From NCBI RefSeq assembly GCF_015351595.1, contig NZ_JADKPT010000005.1, forward strand, positions 186,001 to 250,000: DNA of 64,000 nt. Direction: 5' to 3'. The notes below the pieces were generated by a model. The model worked only from the letters and a program-made list of their open reading frames with translations. It searched no databases and was not told where the DNA came from. The translations under genes were made by a program, and so were the position numbers. Source of the DNA: Flavobacterium sp. LC2016-12 (GTDB lineage: Bacteria; Bacteroidota; Bacteroidia; Flavobacteriales; Flavobacteriaceae). Shown here piece by piece: positions 1 to 8,861 of the stretch. Position 1 is the stretch's first letter. Each line of letters begins with the position of its first letter.

Positions 1-130
1 GCAACTTTTTTTTCCCATTTAGGCTTTGTGTATAATACATACCAAGTCATAATTTTTCTCTTATCGAAACAAAACGATCATTCATCTTCATCTATCTCTT
101 ATTTAATTTTACTTCAATATTTAATTCAAA

Positions 131-1522
131 TTAAGAACCTATTCCCTTATAGACAAATCCTATTGCTTCTAATTCTTTCGCATTTAAGATATTCCTCCCA
201 TCAAAAAGAAATGCGGGTTTATGCATCGAATCATATATTTTTTGCCAATCGTAGGTTTTAAACTCATCCCATTCGGTAAGAATTGCTATAGCATGGGATC
301 CTTTAACCGCCTCATATGCATTATCGAATGCAGATAATGCGGCATCATTTTCTTCGACTGCCCTGGTTCCCAAGTAATCCAAGTCATTAAGCATCTTGTT
401 TCTCGTAACTTTAGGATCATAAACTGCAATTTTAGCTTGTTCATTGATCAAATCATCAGCAACGTAAATAGCAGCAGACTCTCGTGTATCATTAGTATCT
501 TTTTTGAAGGCCCAACCTAAGAATGTAATTTTTTTATCAGCTACTGTATTATATAAAGTTTGAACGATTTTGTTTGAAAATCTTCTTTTTTGATAATCGT
601 TCATTATGATAACTTGTTCCCAATAATCTGCCACTTCATTTAACCCATATGATTTTGCGATATAAACTAAATTCAAAATATCCTTTTGAAAACAAGAACC
701 TCCAAAACCTACCGATGCTTTTAAAAATTTTGATCCAATTCTTGAATCCATTCCAATCGCCCTCGCCACTTCATTTACATCAGCACCAGTTTTTTCACAT
801 AATTCAGACATTGCATTTATAGACGAAATTCGTTGTGCCAAAAATGCATTTGCTGTAAGTTTAGACAACTCTGATGACCAAACATTGGTAGTTAAAATCT
901 TCGCTTTATCTACCCAATTGGCATAAACATCAACTAATGCATTAATAGCGATTTCACCTTCAGGTGTCGTATCGCCACCAATTAAAATTCGATCCGGATT
1001 TAATAAATCTGTCACTGCAGTTCCTTCAGCCAAAAACTCTGGATTTGATAATATTTGAAACTGAACACCATTTCCTGTATTATCTAAGATGCTTTTAATG
1101 GCTTCTGCAGTTCGAACCGGCAAAGTAGATTTCTCCACTACAATTTTATTTTGTTTTGCCACTTTCGCAATTTGTCTGGCACATAATTCAATGTATTTTA
1201 AATCAGCAGCCATACCTTTCCCTTTACCATAGGTTTTGGTAGGTGTGTTTACTGATATAAAAATAACTTGAGCCTCATCAATTGCTTTATCAACTTCTGT
1301 TGAAAAGAAAAGATTTCTATCTCTTGCTTCTCCAACAATTTCAGCAAGACCTGGTTCATAAATTGGTATATTCTCCGTATTAGGATCGTTCCAATCTTTA
1401 ATTCTTTGTTCATTCAAATCGACAACTGTAACTTGAATATGTGGACACTTTTGGGCAATTACTGCCATAGTTGGGCCTCCAACATAACCCGCACCAATGC
1501 AACAAATTTTTGTAATTTTCAT
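131..1522 (-). CDS. ugd: UDP-glucose 6-dehydrogenase
   Basis: Oxidises UDP-glucose to UDP-glucuronate with two NAD+ in the cytosol, supplying a charged sugar for surface polysaccharide. The 463-residue protein opens with a Rossmann motif (CIGAGYVGG, near residues 8-16). The catalytic cysteine lies in [10 protein letters not shown] and counts as Cys277, one residue from Cys276 of human UGDH. Length and the SCFQKD wording resemble the eukaryotic-type enzyme more than the shorter E. coli form. It is the last gene in the window of a tight minus-strand run (export lipoprotein, autokinase, epimerase, ugd), 28 nt after the epimerase, so it belongs to the polysaccharide operon. The 130 bases to the left edge show no terminator hairpin, so the operon probably continues. 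Family certain; substrate (UDP-glucose rather than a UDP-HexNAc) inferred from similarity. Confidence 0.95.
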   Translation of the reverse strand: MKITKICCIGAGYVGGPTMAVIAQKCPHIQVTVVDLNEQRIKDWNDPNTENIPIYEPGLAEIVGEARDRNLFFSTEVDKAIDEAQVIFISVNTPTKTYGKGKGMAADLKYIELCARQIAKVAKQNKIVVEKSTLPVRTAEAIKSILDNTGNGVQFQILSNPEFLAEGTAVTDLLNPDRILIGGDTTPEGEIAINALVDVYANWVDKAKILTTNVWSSELSKLTANAFLAQRISSINAMSELCEKTGADVNEVARAIGMDSRIGSKFLKASVGFGGSCFQKDILNLVYIAKSYGLNEVADYWEQVIIMNDYQKRRFSNKIVQTLYNTVADKKITFLGWAFKKDTNDTRESAAIYVADDLINEQAKIAVYDPKVTRNKMLNDLDYLGTRAVEENDAALSAFDNAYEAVKGSHAIAILTEWDEFKTYDWQKIYDSMHKPAFLFDGRNILNAKELEAIGFVYKGIGS

Positions 1523-1550
1523 CTACTTTACTATTATCTTGATCTTCCTT

Positions 1551-2534
1551 TTATTTTAAATTTTCCCAATACCAACTCACCGCTTCTTTCAATCCTTCCT
1601 TTAAAGAATATTTCGGATCATAACCCAATATTTTTTTTGCTTTATCTATACTTGCTAATGAATGCGGAATATCACCTGCTCTATTTGTTCCGTATACTAT
1701 TTCGACATCAGCAATTTTAACATCAAATTCAGCCAGATATTTTTTTAAATATTCAACTAAATCATTTAAAGTATTTCGATCACCAAATGCAGTATTATAA
1801 ACCGTATTTATTGCCAGCGGATTTAGACTTGTCATCGCCAATTCATTCATTTGAATTACATTGTCTATATAAGTAAAATCTCTTGAATAATTTCCATCAC
1901 CATTAATGACTGGACTCTCATAATTCATTAACTGCATTACAAACTTTGGAATTACTGCCGCATAAGCTCCCTTAGGATCCTGCTTTCTTCCAAAGACATT
2001 AAAATAACGCAATCCAATAGTTTCCAAACCATATGTTTTACTAAAAATCTCAGCATACAATTCGTTTACATATTTTGTAATAGCGTATGGAGATAATGGT
2101 TTTCCAATCACATCTTCAACTTTAGGCAATCCTTGAGAATCGCCATATGTGGATGAACTTGCCGCATAAATAAAACGTTTTACTTTCGCATCACGAGAAG
2201 CGACAAGCATATTCAGAAAGCCTGATACATTCACATCATTTGTCGTTACGGGATCATCAATTGATCTTGGAACCGACCCTAGAGCAGCCTGATGCAAAAC
2301 ATAATCAACTCCTTCAACAGCTAGTGAACAATCCACAATATTTCTAATATCTCCTTCAATTAATTTAAAGTTTCGATCACTTATAAAATCTTTTAGATTA
2401 TGATGATGACCTGTTGAGAAATTATCCAAACAAATTACTTTATGCCCTAATCCTAAAAAATACTCACATAAATTTGAGCCAATAAAACCTGCGCCTCCAG
2501 TAATTAGAATCGTATATTGAATTGATACTTTCAT
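1551..2534 (-). CDS. NAD-dependent sugar-nucleotide epimerase, WbpP/TviC-like (UDP-GlcNAc 4-epimerase)
   Basis: Extended short-chain dehydrogenase/reductase of 327 residues. It shows the N-terminal NAD-binding glycine motif GGAGFIGS, the active-site SSSTYGD stretch and the YAITK catalytic Tyr/Lys pair. The blocks after it ([34 protein letters not shown]) read like WbpP/TviC, which interconvert UDP-GlcNAc and UDP-GalNAc at C4. It probably makes a nucleotide-sugar precursor for the polysaccharide exported by the two upstream gene products. It is 10 nt after the autokinase gene and 28 nt before ugd, so very likely cotranscribed. UDP-glucose or uronic-acid 4-epimerisation is the alternative; sequence reading alone cannot separate these. 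Confidence 0.88.
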   Translation of the reverse strand: MKVSIQYTILITGGAGFIGSNLCEYFLGLGHKVICLDNFSTGHHHNLKDFISDRNFKLIEGDIRNIVDCSLAVEGVDYVLHQAALGSVPRSIDDPVTTNDVNVSGFLNMLVASRDAKVKRFIYAASSSTYGDSQGLPKVEDVIGKPLSPYAITKYVNELYAEIFSKTYGLETIGLRYFNVFGRKQDPKGAYAAVIPKFVMQLMNYESPVINGDGNYSRDFTYIDNVIQMNELAMTSLNPLAINTVYNTAFGDRNTLNDLVEYLKKYLAEFDVKIADVEIVYGTNRAGDIPHSLASIDKAKKILGYDPKYSLKEGLKEAVSWYWENLK

Positions 2535-2544
2535 TTACTTCAAA

Positions 2545-4986
2545 TTATTTTTTAGTGAATTTGTTTAAAATAGTTTTCCAAAAGCTTAATTTAACTTCTT
2601 CATCATGATATCCGTTTGAATATGCCCCATAGCCATAGCCATAACCAGATCCATACTTCGCTTTATTTTCATAACCATTAAAAACAATGCTGGCATTACT
2701 AAGTTCTCCTCTTTTTATTCTGGTATTTAACAACGATATCATATCCTTTTTAGTATAATTTTGCCTTACAATATACAAGGTAACATCAGCATATTGAGCC
2801 AATTCTATTGCATCAGAAACCAATCCAACCGGAGGTGTATCCAAAATTATATAGTCATATTTTTGCTTCAGTTCATCTATCAGTTCTTTCATTGCATCAC
2901 TTAAAATAAGCTCAGAAGGATTTGGTGGTATTGGCCCTGAAAGAATAACATCAAGATTCGCAATTTGAGTAGGATTCGTAATTTCATCTAAACTGTTCTG
3001 CTTAATTAAATAATTTACTACCCCTATCGAATTCTTCAAATTAAATTCATCTGCCAATCTCGGTTTTCTTAAATCCAGGCCAATAATCACTGTTTTCTTC
3101 TCGCTCAAAGCAAAAACAGTAGCTATATTAATAGAGCAAAATGTTTTTCCTTCCCCACTAATAGAAGAAGTTATCATCAACGTTTTAGAACCACTAACCT
3201 GCTGTTTCTTATACAAAAACTGTAAAGATGAGCGAATTGTTCTAAAACCTTCAGAAAGTACCGACTTAGGTTTATCAAACACAGCCAGACTGACGTTATC
3301 TTTATTAAAACCAATAACACCAATCAACGGGATTTGAGTCAACTTACTTATATCGTCAGTATTCTGAATTGAATTATTGATGAAAAAAATACCGAAAACA
3401 AATAATAAGGGAATCAACAAGCCTAAAAACAAAGCTAAAACATAATTAACTGACGTTTTAGGTCCTATTAGCCCCCCTCCAATATCTTTAGCGGGATCTA
3501 TAAAATGGATATCAGATAAATTAGAGGCTTTTACGATTTCTGCTTCATTTCGTTTTTGAAGAAATTCAGTATAAATATTATCATTTAGATCGTACTTTCT
3601 TTTAATCTTCAATAGTTCCTGTTGCTCTTCAGGAAGCCTTTTTACAGTATTCTCTGCCTGACCAATTTTAGCATTTACAAGAGACAAATCATACAATAAT
3701 GATGCTTTTGCTGATGCTATATTTTCTAATAACACACTTTTAATAGCCTGCATTTGATTATCAAAATCCTTAAAAATCTTCTCGCTTTTTACTGCATAGG
3801 CCATTTCTGATCTTTGAGTTGAAAGTGTTATAAGTTTTGAGACACTGGCTACAATATTTGGATCTTCGATACCTGCAACAGAGGGAGCTGGTAATCTTGA
3901 ATAATCTACACTATTATTCAGATACAATTTTAAAGAATTGTAATACGCAATTTTTCTGGAAACCTGATCTTTTTCCACATCAAAATCCATAATTTTATCA
4001 GAAAACTTAGCTCCTCCACCTTCTATTTCATAGATATTCTTATCCTTTCGAAATGATTTTAATTCATTACCCGTTTCTTTTAATTGCGATTCCATAGCAA
4101 CGAGTGTACTATCAATGAATCGTATCGTATTAGTGGCAAACTGATTTTTGCCGTCAAGCTGAATTTTGATCAACGTTTTCACTGTTGCGTTCAAATATTC
4201 GACTAATCGGGCTTTATTCGTTCCCTGCATCCCCAATGTCAATATAGAACCTCCTTTATCATCAGAAGTAACATTTATTCCTTTATAACGAGAAACTGTA
4301 CCATCAAAATCATTAAATCGAACAAAGTACTCATTCCCTTTATAAAACCCCGGATCATCATTTATCTGTAATTTCCAATTGAGGAAGGGTAATAAAACCT
4401 GTTCTCCAACTTTATATTTTTTTACAAATTCTATTGGCTGAACAGATGTATTGGAATATGAATTATCCGAATAATTAATTAATGAGATTGAGTTCTTTTC
4501 AAACGGTATTCGAATTTCATATTCACTTGGACTTAAAAATTTTATACGTATTAAAGCATTAGCAAGCTGTCCCTTTGATTCATCAATATCTACATAAAAA
4601 GGAACTGCACCATAAGAATCTACCAAATTATATTCTCCTTGTGTAAAATAATCAATATAAAACTGCAGCCTAGTAACAACCAGCTCATTGTGAGATCTTG
4701 ATTGTAATATTGTTGATATTCCGTTTACTTGATCTGAAATTCCTCCCCAATTAAAAACTAAACTTGTGTTCGATGTAAAAAACGGATTACTTTCTTCCTT
4801 TATTGAAATCATCGTTTGCATTCCGTAGATCTTTTCTTTACGGATATTTACCTGATAAGCAACCGTAAATGCAATGATCAAACTAACTAAAAACCATTTC
4901 CAGTAACTAAGAATTTTTAATATAAATCCTTTAAAATCAAAATTTGAATGATTTTCAAAAATGGAAAAATCTTTTATATCTAACAT
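2545..4986 (-). CDS. Polysaccharide co-polymerase / tyrosine autokinase (Wzc family)
   Basis: Inner-membrane protein of 813 residues controlling chain length and export of capsule or exopolysaccharide. Order: a short cytosolic start; a first membrane segment near residues 28-47; a long periplasmic Wzz-like region rich in helices; a second membrane segment near 508-535; then a BY-kinase domain. The kinase has Walker A ISGEGKT (about 605-613), Walker A' IIGLDLRKPR, and Walker B YIILDTPP (about 710-717). The C-terminus carries a Tyr/Gly cluster (about 776-797, KYGSGYGYGYGAYSNGY), the usual autophosphorylation tail. It sits 14 nt after the Wza-like gene, giving the standard export pair. Full length, no missing motif. 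Confidence 0.95.
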   Translation of the reverse strand: MLDIKDFSIFENHSNFDFKGFILKILSYWKWFLVSLIIAFTVAYQVNIRKEKIYGMQTMISIKEESNPFFTSNTSLVFNWGGISDQVNGISTILQSRSHNELVVTRLQFYIDYFTQGEYNLVDSYGAVPFYVDIDESKGQLANALIRIKFLSPSEYEIRIPFEKNSISLINYSDNSYSNTSVQPIEFVKKYKVGEQVLLPFLNWKLQINDDPGFYKGNEYFVRFNDFDGTVSRYKGINVTSDDKGGSILTLGMQGTNKARLVEYLNATVKTLIKIQLDGKNQFATNTIRFIDSTLVAMESQLKETGNELKSFRKDKNIYEIEGGGAKFSDKIMDFDVEKDQVSRKIAYYNSLKLYLNNSVDYSRLPAPSVAGIEDPNIVASVSKLITLSTQRSEMAYAVKSEKIFKDFDNQMQAIKSVLLENIASAKASLLYDLSLVNAKIGQAENTVKRLPEEQQELLKIKRKYDLNDNIYTEFLQKRNEAEIVKASNLSDIHFIDPAKDIGGGLIGPKTSVNYVLALFLGLLIPLLFVFGIFFINNSIQNTDDISKLTQIPLIGVIGFNKDNVSLAVFDKPKSVLSEGFRTIRSSLQFLYKKQQVSGSKTLMITSSISGEGKTFCSINIATVFALSEKKTVIIGLDLRKPRLADEFNLKNSIGVVNYLIKQNSLDEITNPTQIANLDVILSGPIPPNPSELILSDAMKELIDELKQKYDYIILDTPPVGLVSDAIELAQYADVTLYIVRQNYTKKDMISLLNTRIKRGELSNASIVFNGYENKAKYGSGYGYGYGAYSNGYHDEEVKLSFWKTILNKFTKK

Positions 4987-5000
4987 TATTCGAATTTACT

Positions 5001-5789
5001 TTAGTTTTTGATAATTAAATACACGGTTGTTGCCAATGACAATAAGGTGATTATAGTACCGATTGACTGAATACCAGTTTGTCCTGTCCCCCATGTTTTC
5101 TGCCTCAACGGTTTTACATAAATATAATCGTTAGGTTGTAAATAATAATATGGTGATTTCATTACATTAGCATCAGTAAGGTCTATTTCATTCATTTGAA
5201 CCCCGGTTGGAGTTTGGCGAACTATCATCACCGCCTTTCTATTACCAACCGTAGTTATATCTCCTGCATTAGCAACTGCTTCCATAATATTTACATGCGA
5301 CTGAAATAATGTTTTTGTTCCCGTATTTCCAACTTCACCATTTATTGTATATCTAAAACCGGCGAGTTTTACCGTCACAAAAACATTTGCTTCACTTTTA
5401 AAATATTCTTCTAGTAATTTTTTCTCAATTTTAACTCTGACTTCCTCCAAAGTATAACCAATAACATTTATCTCTCCTAAGATTGGCATTCTGATATTAC
5501 CATGATCATCGACAGTAAATCCATCAAAATACAAGGCCGATTCTGATTTTCCTGTTGTCGCATTTTCTGTTGTATTAAATATCGAAACCAATTTAGGATC
5601 AATAGCCTTTATATTAATACTTAAAACATCATTTACCTGTAGCCTATATGGTTTAGATTCAACAGCAGAAACTGCATTTTGCTCTCCTGTATTATTTTTA
5701 TCTTGCAAATACCATAGGTCTTTTACAGGAATGCAAGATGTAAAAAGCGTACTAATTAATAGTAAAATATAAAAGCTGTTTTTTGTCAT
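5001..5789 (-). CDS. Polysaccharide export outer-membrane lipoprotein (Wza-like)
   Basis: 262-residue lipoprotein with the lipobox LFTSC (Cys19). The polysaccharide-export domain starts near residue 48 (YRLQVNDVLSINIKAIDP), followed by an SLBB-type segment (about 147-230, FRYTINGEVGNTGTKTL). A hydrophobic helix close to the C-terminus (about 240-258, IGTIITLLSLATTVYLII) matches the membrane-spanning helix seen in Wza-type channels. It is the first gene of the cluster and has a candidate -7 box just upstream. Together with the following Wzc-type autokinase it would form the trans-envelope export channel. No acidic residues directly follow the lipid-bearing Cys, in line with a membrane-embedded rather than surface-exposed lipoprotein. 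Confidence 0.92.
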   Translation of the reverse strand: MTKNSFYILLLISTLFTSCIPVKDLWYLQDKNNTGEQNAVSAVESKPYRLQVNDVLSINIKAIDPKLVSIFNTTENATTGKSESALYFDGFTVDDHGNIRMPILGEINVIGYTLEEVRVKIEKKLLEEYFKSEANVFVTVKLAGFRYTINGEVGNTGTKTLFQSHVNIMEAVANAGDITTVGNRKAVMIVRQTPTGVQMNEIDLTDANVMKSPYYYLQPNDYIYVKPLRQKTWGTGQTGIQSIGTIITLLSLATTVYLIIKN

Positions 5790-5805
5790 TATTAAAAATT
5801 TATCG

Positions 5806-5813
5806 CAAATATA
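5806..5813 (-). promoter_or_regulatory. Candidate -7 box of the polysaccharide operon
   Basis: TATATTTG on the minus strand fits the Bacteroidota -7 consensus TAnnTTTG and lies 16 nt before the Wza-like start codon. No clear -33 TTG at the expected distance. It separates this operon from recR, whose stop is 70 nt upstream of the Wza-like start. Confidence 0.5.
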
Positions 5814-5859
5814 GCTTTTCCTTTAACTTTCAGGAAATCTAACTTTTATTTGATCTTAT

Positions 5860-6480
5860 TTAGTTGTTTTTAAAAGTTTTTTCAAACGGAACACGATGTA
5901 AAATACTTCTTCCAAGTGTAATTTCATCCGCATATTCTAATTCGTCACCAACAGCGATTCCCCTTGCAATTGTTGAAATTACAATCTCTGATTCGGCAAT
6001 CTGTTTATAAATATAAAAATTCGTGGTGTCACCTTCCATAGTGGAACTCAGTGCAAAAATAATTTCTATTACTTTTCCACCTTTCACCTTTTCAACTAAA
6101 CTGGAAATATTTAATTGACTTGGGCCTACACCTTCAATTGGAGAAATTTTGCCACCCAATACATGATATATTCCTTTATATTGACCTGTGTTTTCAATAG
6201 CCATTACATCCCGAATATCTTCGACTACACAAATCGTCTGATGATTTCTCGTCATATTAGCACAAATCTCACAAACTTTTGTGTCTGAAATATTATGGCA
6301 GCTTTCGCAAAACTTAATATCTTCCCGCATGTTTAATAATGCCTGAGACAAAAAACCAGTTTGTTCTTTGGGTTGTTTTAACAAATGAAGAACCAGTCGC
6401 AATGCCGTACGTTTACCAATTCCAGGTAACTGAGACATTTCGTTAACTGCTTTTTCTATTAATTTTGATGAAAATTCCAT
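5860..6480 (-). CDS. recR: Recombination mediator protein RecR
   Basis: 206-residue RecR, which with RecO (and RecF) loads RecA onto SSB-coated single-stranded DNA during gap repair. Visible: helix-hairpin-helix ([18 protein letters not shown], 17-34), a four-cysteine zinc finger (Cys58, Cys61, Cys70, Cys73), and a Toprim domain ([17 protein letters not shown], about 82-98). The C-terminal block [21 protein letters not shown] is typical. The start fits the family; a perfect -7 box lies only five bases before the ATG, suggesting a leaderless or near-leaderless mRNA. It is downstream of the CoA-binding gene, 164 nt apart, with a repeat-like stretch between, so probably independently transcribed. 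Confidence 0.97.
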   Translation of the reverse strand: MEFSSKLIEKAVNEMSQLPGIGKRTALRLVLHLLKQPKEQTGFLSQALLNMREDIKFCESCHNISDTKVCEICANMTRNHQTICVVEDIRDVMAIENTGQYKGIYHVLGGKISPIEGVGPSQLNISSLVEKVKGGKVIEIIFALSSTMEGDTTNFYIYKQIAESEIVISTIARGIAVGDELEYADEITLGRSILHRVPFEKTFKNN

Positions 6481-6485
6481 GACGA

Positions 6486-6493
6486 CAAAAGTA
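6486..6493 (-). promoter_or_regulatory. Candidate -7 box of recR (possible leaderless mRNA)
   Basis: TACTTTTG (TAnnTTTG) on the minus strand. Its last base is five nt from the recR ATG, so transcription would begin at or within a base or two of the start codon. No convincing TTG at -33. Confidence 0.45.
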
Positions 6494-6517
6494 ATACTTT
6501 AATGTTTCTTTTTAACT

Positions 6518-6643
6518 CCATTAGAAGTGGAAATCCTTTTTTGTTTTTCCTTTAAAAAACAAAAACATTACTTCAACCTATTTTCTTTTAATTGGAGTTC
6601 AATGAACTTCATTTGACGGATCGCGGGATTAGCTCCTAAAAAA
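6518..6643. repeat. Possible degenerate interspersed intergenic repeat
   Basis: The gap between recR and the CoA-binding gene holds, on the plus strand, AGTGGAAATCC (6526-6536), an A/T inverted repeat of about 11 bp (near 6537-6566), and an end block ACGGATCGCGGGATTAGCTCC (6616-6636) followed by an A run. From memory, this combination (GGAAATCCTTTTTGTTT... GCGGG.TTAGCTCCTAAAA) resembles a repeat scattered in Flavobacterium intergenic regions. It could act as a terminator for the CoA-binding gene. Only one copy is visible here, so repeat status is unproven. Confidence 0.35.
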
Positions 6644-6644
6644 T

Positions 6645-7010
6645 TTAATATTGATTAGTAGCCAGTAGAACCAAAGTACAAGCAACTTCAGACTTAATAT
6701 TATTCAGCTCTAACAATTGATATAATTCTGGATTTTCAGTTCCGGGATTAAAAACAACTCTTTTTGGCTGTGCCTCGATGATGTAATTATAATAATCACG
6801 CTGGCGTGCAGGATTTAGATATAAGGTTACAGTATCTATATTTTTCACTGGAATTGCTTTAGTGTAAATTTTCACGCCGGCAACTTCGCCGGTATTTTGA
6901 CCAATTGCCAATACAGTATGTCCTTTTTGAACCAACATATTTATAGCTCTATATGCATATCTATCTGGTTTTGTAGTTGCTCCCAGAACTAAAGTTTTCT
7001 TATTTTTCAT
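6645..7010 (-). CDS. CoA-binding domain protein (YccU-like)
   Basis: Small cytosolic Rossmann-fold protein of the CoA_binding_2 family (121 residues from the chosen start). Motifs: KKTLVLGATTKPDRYAYRA at the start, YLNPARQRDYY in the middle, and RVVFNPGTENPE, the usual nucleotide/CoA-binding loop. No enzymatic role is established for the family. An in-frame ATG ten codons upstream (7040) exists, but a TAnnTTTG box at 7028-7035 lies between the two starts and the internal start gives the typical N-terminus (MKNKKTLVLGA), so 7010 is preferred. Divergent from marC. Confidence 0.88.
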   Translation of the reverse strand: MKNKKTLVLGATTKPDRYAYRAINMLVQKGHTVLAIGQNTGEVAGVKIYTKAIPVKNIDTVTLYLNPARQRDYYNYIIEAQPKRVVFNPGTENPELYQLLELNNIKSEVACTLVLLATNQY

Positions 7011-7027
7011 TATTTTAGAATATTGCA

Positions 7028-7035
7028 CAAAAGTA
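7028..7035 (-). promoter_or_regulatory. Candidate -7 box of the CoA-binding gene
   Basis: TACTTTTG on the minus strand, 17 nt before the preferred ATG at 7010 and downstream of the alternative ATG at 7040. It therefore argues for the shorter protein. No clear -33 element. Confidence 0.45.
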
Positions 7036-7161
7036 ATCAAAAAGAACGAGCTTGGTTTAGGTTATTAATGTAGAATTGAAGTAATAAAAAACATTATCCT
7101 AACATGAATTTACTTTACACAATTAAAAATTATCTATTTTTACAGTACTAACCCAAACTTT

Positions 7162-7791
7162 ATGGATCTTTTCATTTATTTATTTGCCGCCCTTTTTTCC
7201 GTTTTGAACCCTATTGGAACTGTTCCAATCTTCGTAGGTCTTACCCAACATGATTCTCAAAAAGAACGTTCCCGTATTTCACTATGGACCGCAATTAACG
7301 TTTTTATTATTTTAATTGTTTCTTTTTTTATTGGTCAATATGTTCTGAGCTTTTTCGGAATCAGCATCGATGCCTTACGAATTGCAGGTGGAATAGTAAT
7401 TGTAAATTCAGGATTCTCTCTACTATCCGGAAAATTCAATAAAAAACGAGGAATCAACAAAAAGATTGAAAACGAAGCACAACAACGAAATGACATTGCC
7501 CTTACTCCATTGGCAATTCCAATGCTTGCTGGCCCTGGATCAATCTCACTATTGATTGCATTTTACCAAGAACATCACGGCATGGAAGAAATAATTATTT
7601 CATCTTTGGCAATTTTAGCGATTGCTGTCGCCATTTTTGCTATTTTAAAAAGTGCACATTATTTAGCCAGAATATTAGGCGCTTCAGGAATTGTCGCAAT
7701 TTCCAGAATTGTTGGATTTATTGTAATATCAATTGGTATTCAATATATAGTAAGTTCAATCATTAACATTATCAAAGGAAATTTGATGTAA
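7162..7791 (+). CDS. MarC family integral membrane protein
   Basis: 209-residue inner-membrane protein with about six hydrophobic segments and the family opening (FIYLFAALFSVLNPIGTVPI) plus the conserved DIALTPLAIPMLAGPGSI loop near residues 112-129. The substrate of MarC proteins is unknown; the original link to multiple antibiotic resistance was not supported by later work. It is a single plus-strand gene, divergent from the CoA-binding gene and convergent with ctlX, ending in a shared hairpin. Length is normal. Confidence 0.92.
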   Translation: MDLFIYLFAALFSVLNPIGTVPIFVGLTQHDSQKERSRISLWTAINVFIILIVSFFIGQYVLSFFGISIDALRIAGGIVIVNSGFSLLSGKFNKKRGINKKIENEAQQRNDIALTPLAIPMLAGPGSISLLIAFYQEHHGMEEIIISSLAILAIAVAIFAILKSAHYLARILGASGIVAISRIVGFIVISIGIQYIVSSIINIIKGNLM

Positions 7792-7813
7792 ATCCATTTA
7801 TTTTCATATAAAC

Positions 7814-7847
7814 AAAAAGGGATAAAACATAAGCTTTATCCCTTTTT
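7814..7847. terminator. Bidirectional terminator between marC and ctlX
   Basis: Perfect 13-bp inverted repeat (AAAAAGGGATAAA / TTTATCCCTTTTT) with an 8-nt loop, A/T runs on both sides, midway between two convergent genes. Confidence 0.9.
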
Positions 7848-7864
7848 ATATTTTATGATTATTC

Positions 7865-8800
7865 TTAATTTCTTGGTAAAAATACTTCAGCCATCATACA
7901 TCTTGCACTTCCTCCTCCACAAGCTTCAATAGTATCTAAACTTGAACTCAAAATTTCAGCATGATTTTCTAACTGAGTAATTTGTTTCGGTGTTAAACTT
8001 TGATGTGCTGATGCACTCATGACAATATATTTTTTATCATTTGCCCCTCGAACTTCTAACATATTTCCTGCGAAATTATTCACTTGGGCTTCCGTAATTA
8101 AAATAATTTCCTTCTTATCTGCTTTTAAATTTTCAAGAACCATTTTACGTTCTTTTTTATCATCGATACAATCGGCGCAGATAACTGCAAAAGTTTCTCC
8201 GAGACACATCATCACATTTGTATGATAGATTAGTTTACGTTCACCGTCAACAGTTTGAAATGCTTCAAAAATTACAGGAGCATAATCAAAATCTTCACAG
8301 AATTCTATAAACAATTCTTCGTCTGCACGTGGAGATAATGCGCAATATGCTTTGGCATTTGCACGATCTAAAAGTAAACTTCCTGTTCCTTCCAAGAAAA
8401 ACCCATCTTCTTCAGCTGATGTATAATCCATTATGTTAGAAATCTCAAAACCTTTCTCTTCAAGAGTATCTAGAATATCTTCACGACGTTCCTGACGACG
8501 ATTTTCAGCAAACATAGGATATAATACCACATCTCCATTTTCATGAAAAGAAACCCAGTTATTCGGAAAAATACTATCTGGTGTATCTGTATCCAAATTA
8601 TCATTAATAACTGTGACATCAACCCCAACTGCTCTAAGCTTTTCAACAAAAACATCAAATTCTTGTTGTGCTTTTGCATTTACTGTACTTGGCAAAAGCC
8701 CGTCTAATACTTTTTGATAGTAATTATTTATCGCTGTTTGCTCATTCATTCTAAAAGCAACCGGACGAATCATTACGATTGCATTTGTTGTTTGTTGCAT
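7865..8800 (-). CDS. ctlX: Citrulline utilization hydrolase CtlX (arginine-deiminase fold)
   Basis: 311-residue member of the guanidino-group-modifying (pentein) superfamily. Visible: an early FPNNWVSFHENGD block (about 88-100), the substrate-side YHTNVMMCLGE histidine block, and the catalytic cysteine Cys301 in ACGGGSARCMMAEVFLPR close to the C-terminus. The family is annotated as CtlX, implicated in citrulline use; members were earlier labelled amidinotransferases. It follows the DDAH-like gene by 61 nt on the same strand and is probably cotranscribed with it, ending at the shared terminator. The exact substrate is not settled by sequence. Confidence 0.85.
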   Translation of the reverse strand: MQQTTNAIVMIRPVAFRMNEQTAINNYYQKVLDGLLPSTVNAKAQQEFDVFVEKLRAVGVDVTVINDNLDTDTPDSIFPNNWVSFHENGDVVLYPMFAENRRQERREDILDTLEEKGFEISNIMDYTSAEEDGFFLEGTGSLLLDRANAKAYCALSPRADEELFIEFCEDFDYAPVIFEAFQTVDGERKLIYHTNVMMCLGETFAVICADCIDDKKERKMVLENLKADKKEIILITEAQVNNFAGNMLEVRGANDKKYIVMSASAHQSLTPKQITQLENHAEILSSSLDTIEACGGGSARCMMAEVFLPRN

Positions 8801-8861
8801 AATCTCTATATTTTTGTTCAGCTTTAAACTTTATAACAAAACTTAAAACCTGAAGCTATTT

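Noticed and set aside
28..261. 77-codon plus-strand open frame at the left edge
   Set aside because: Mostly overlaps the 3' end of ugd on the other strand; low-complexity, no start context or family likeness.
7011..7040. N-terminal extension of the CoA-binding protein
   Set aside because: The extra ten codons overlap a TAnnTTTG box and do not match the family N-terminus.
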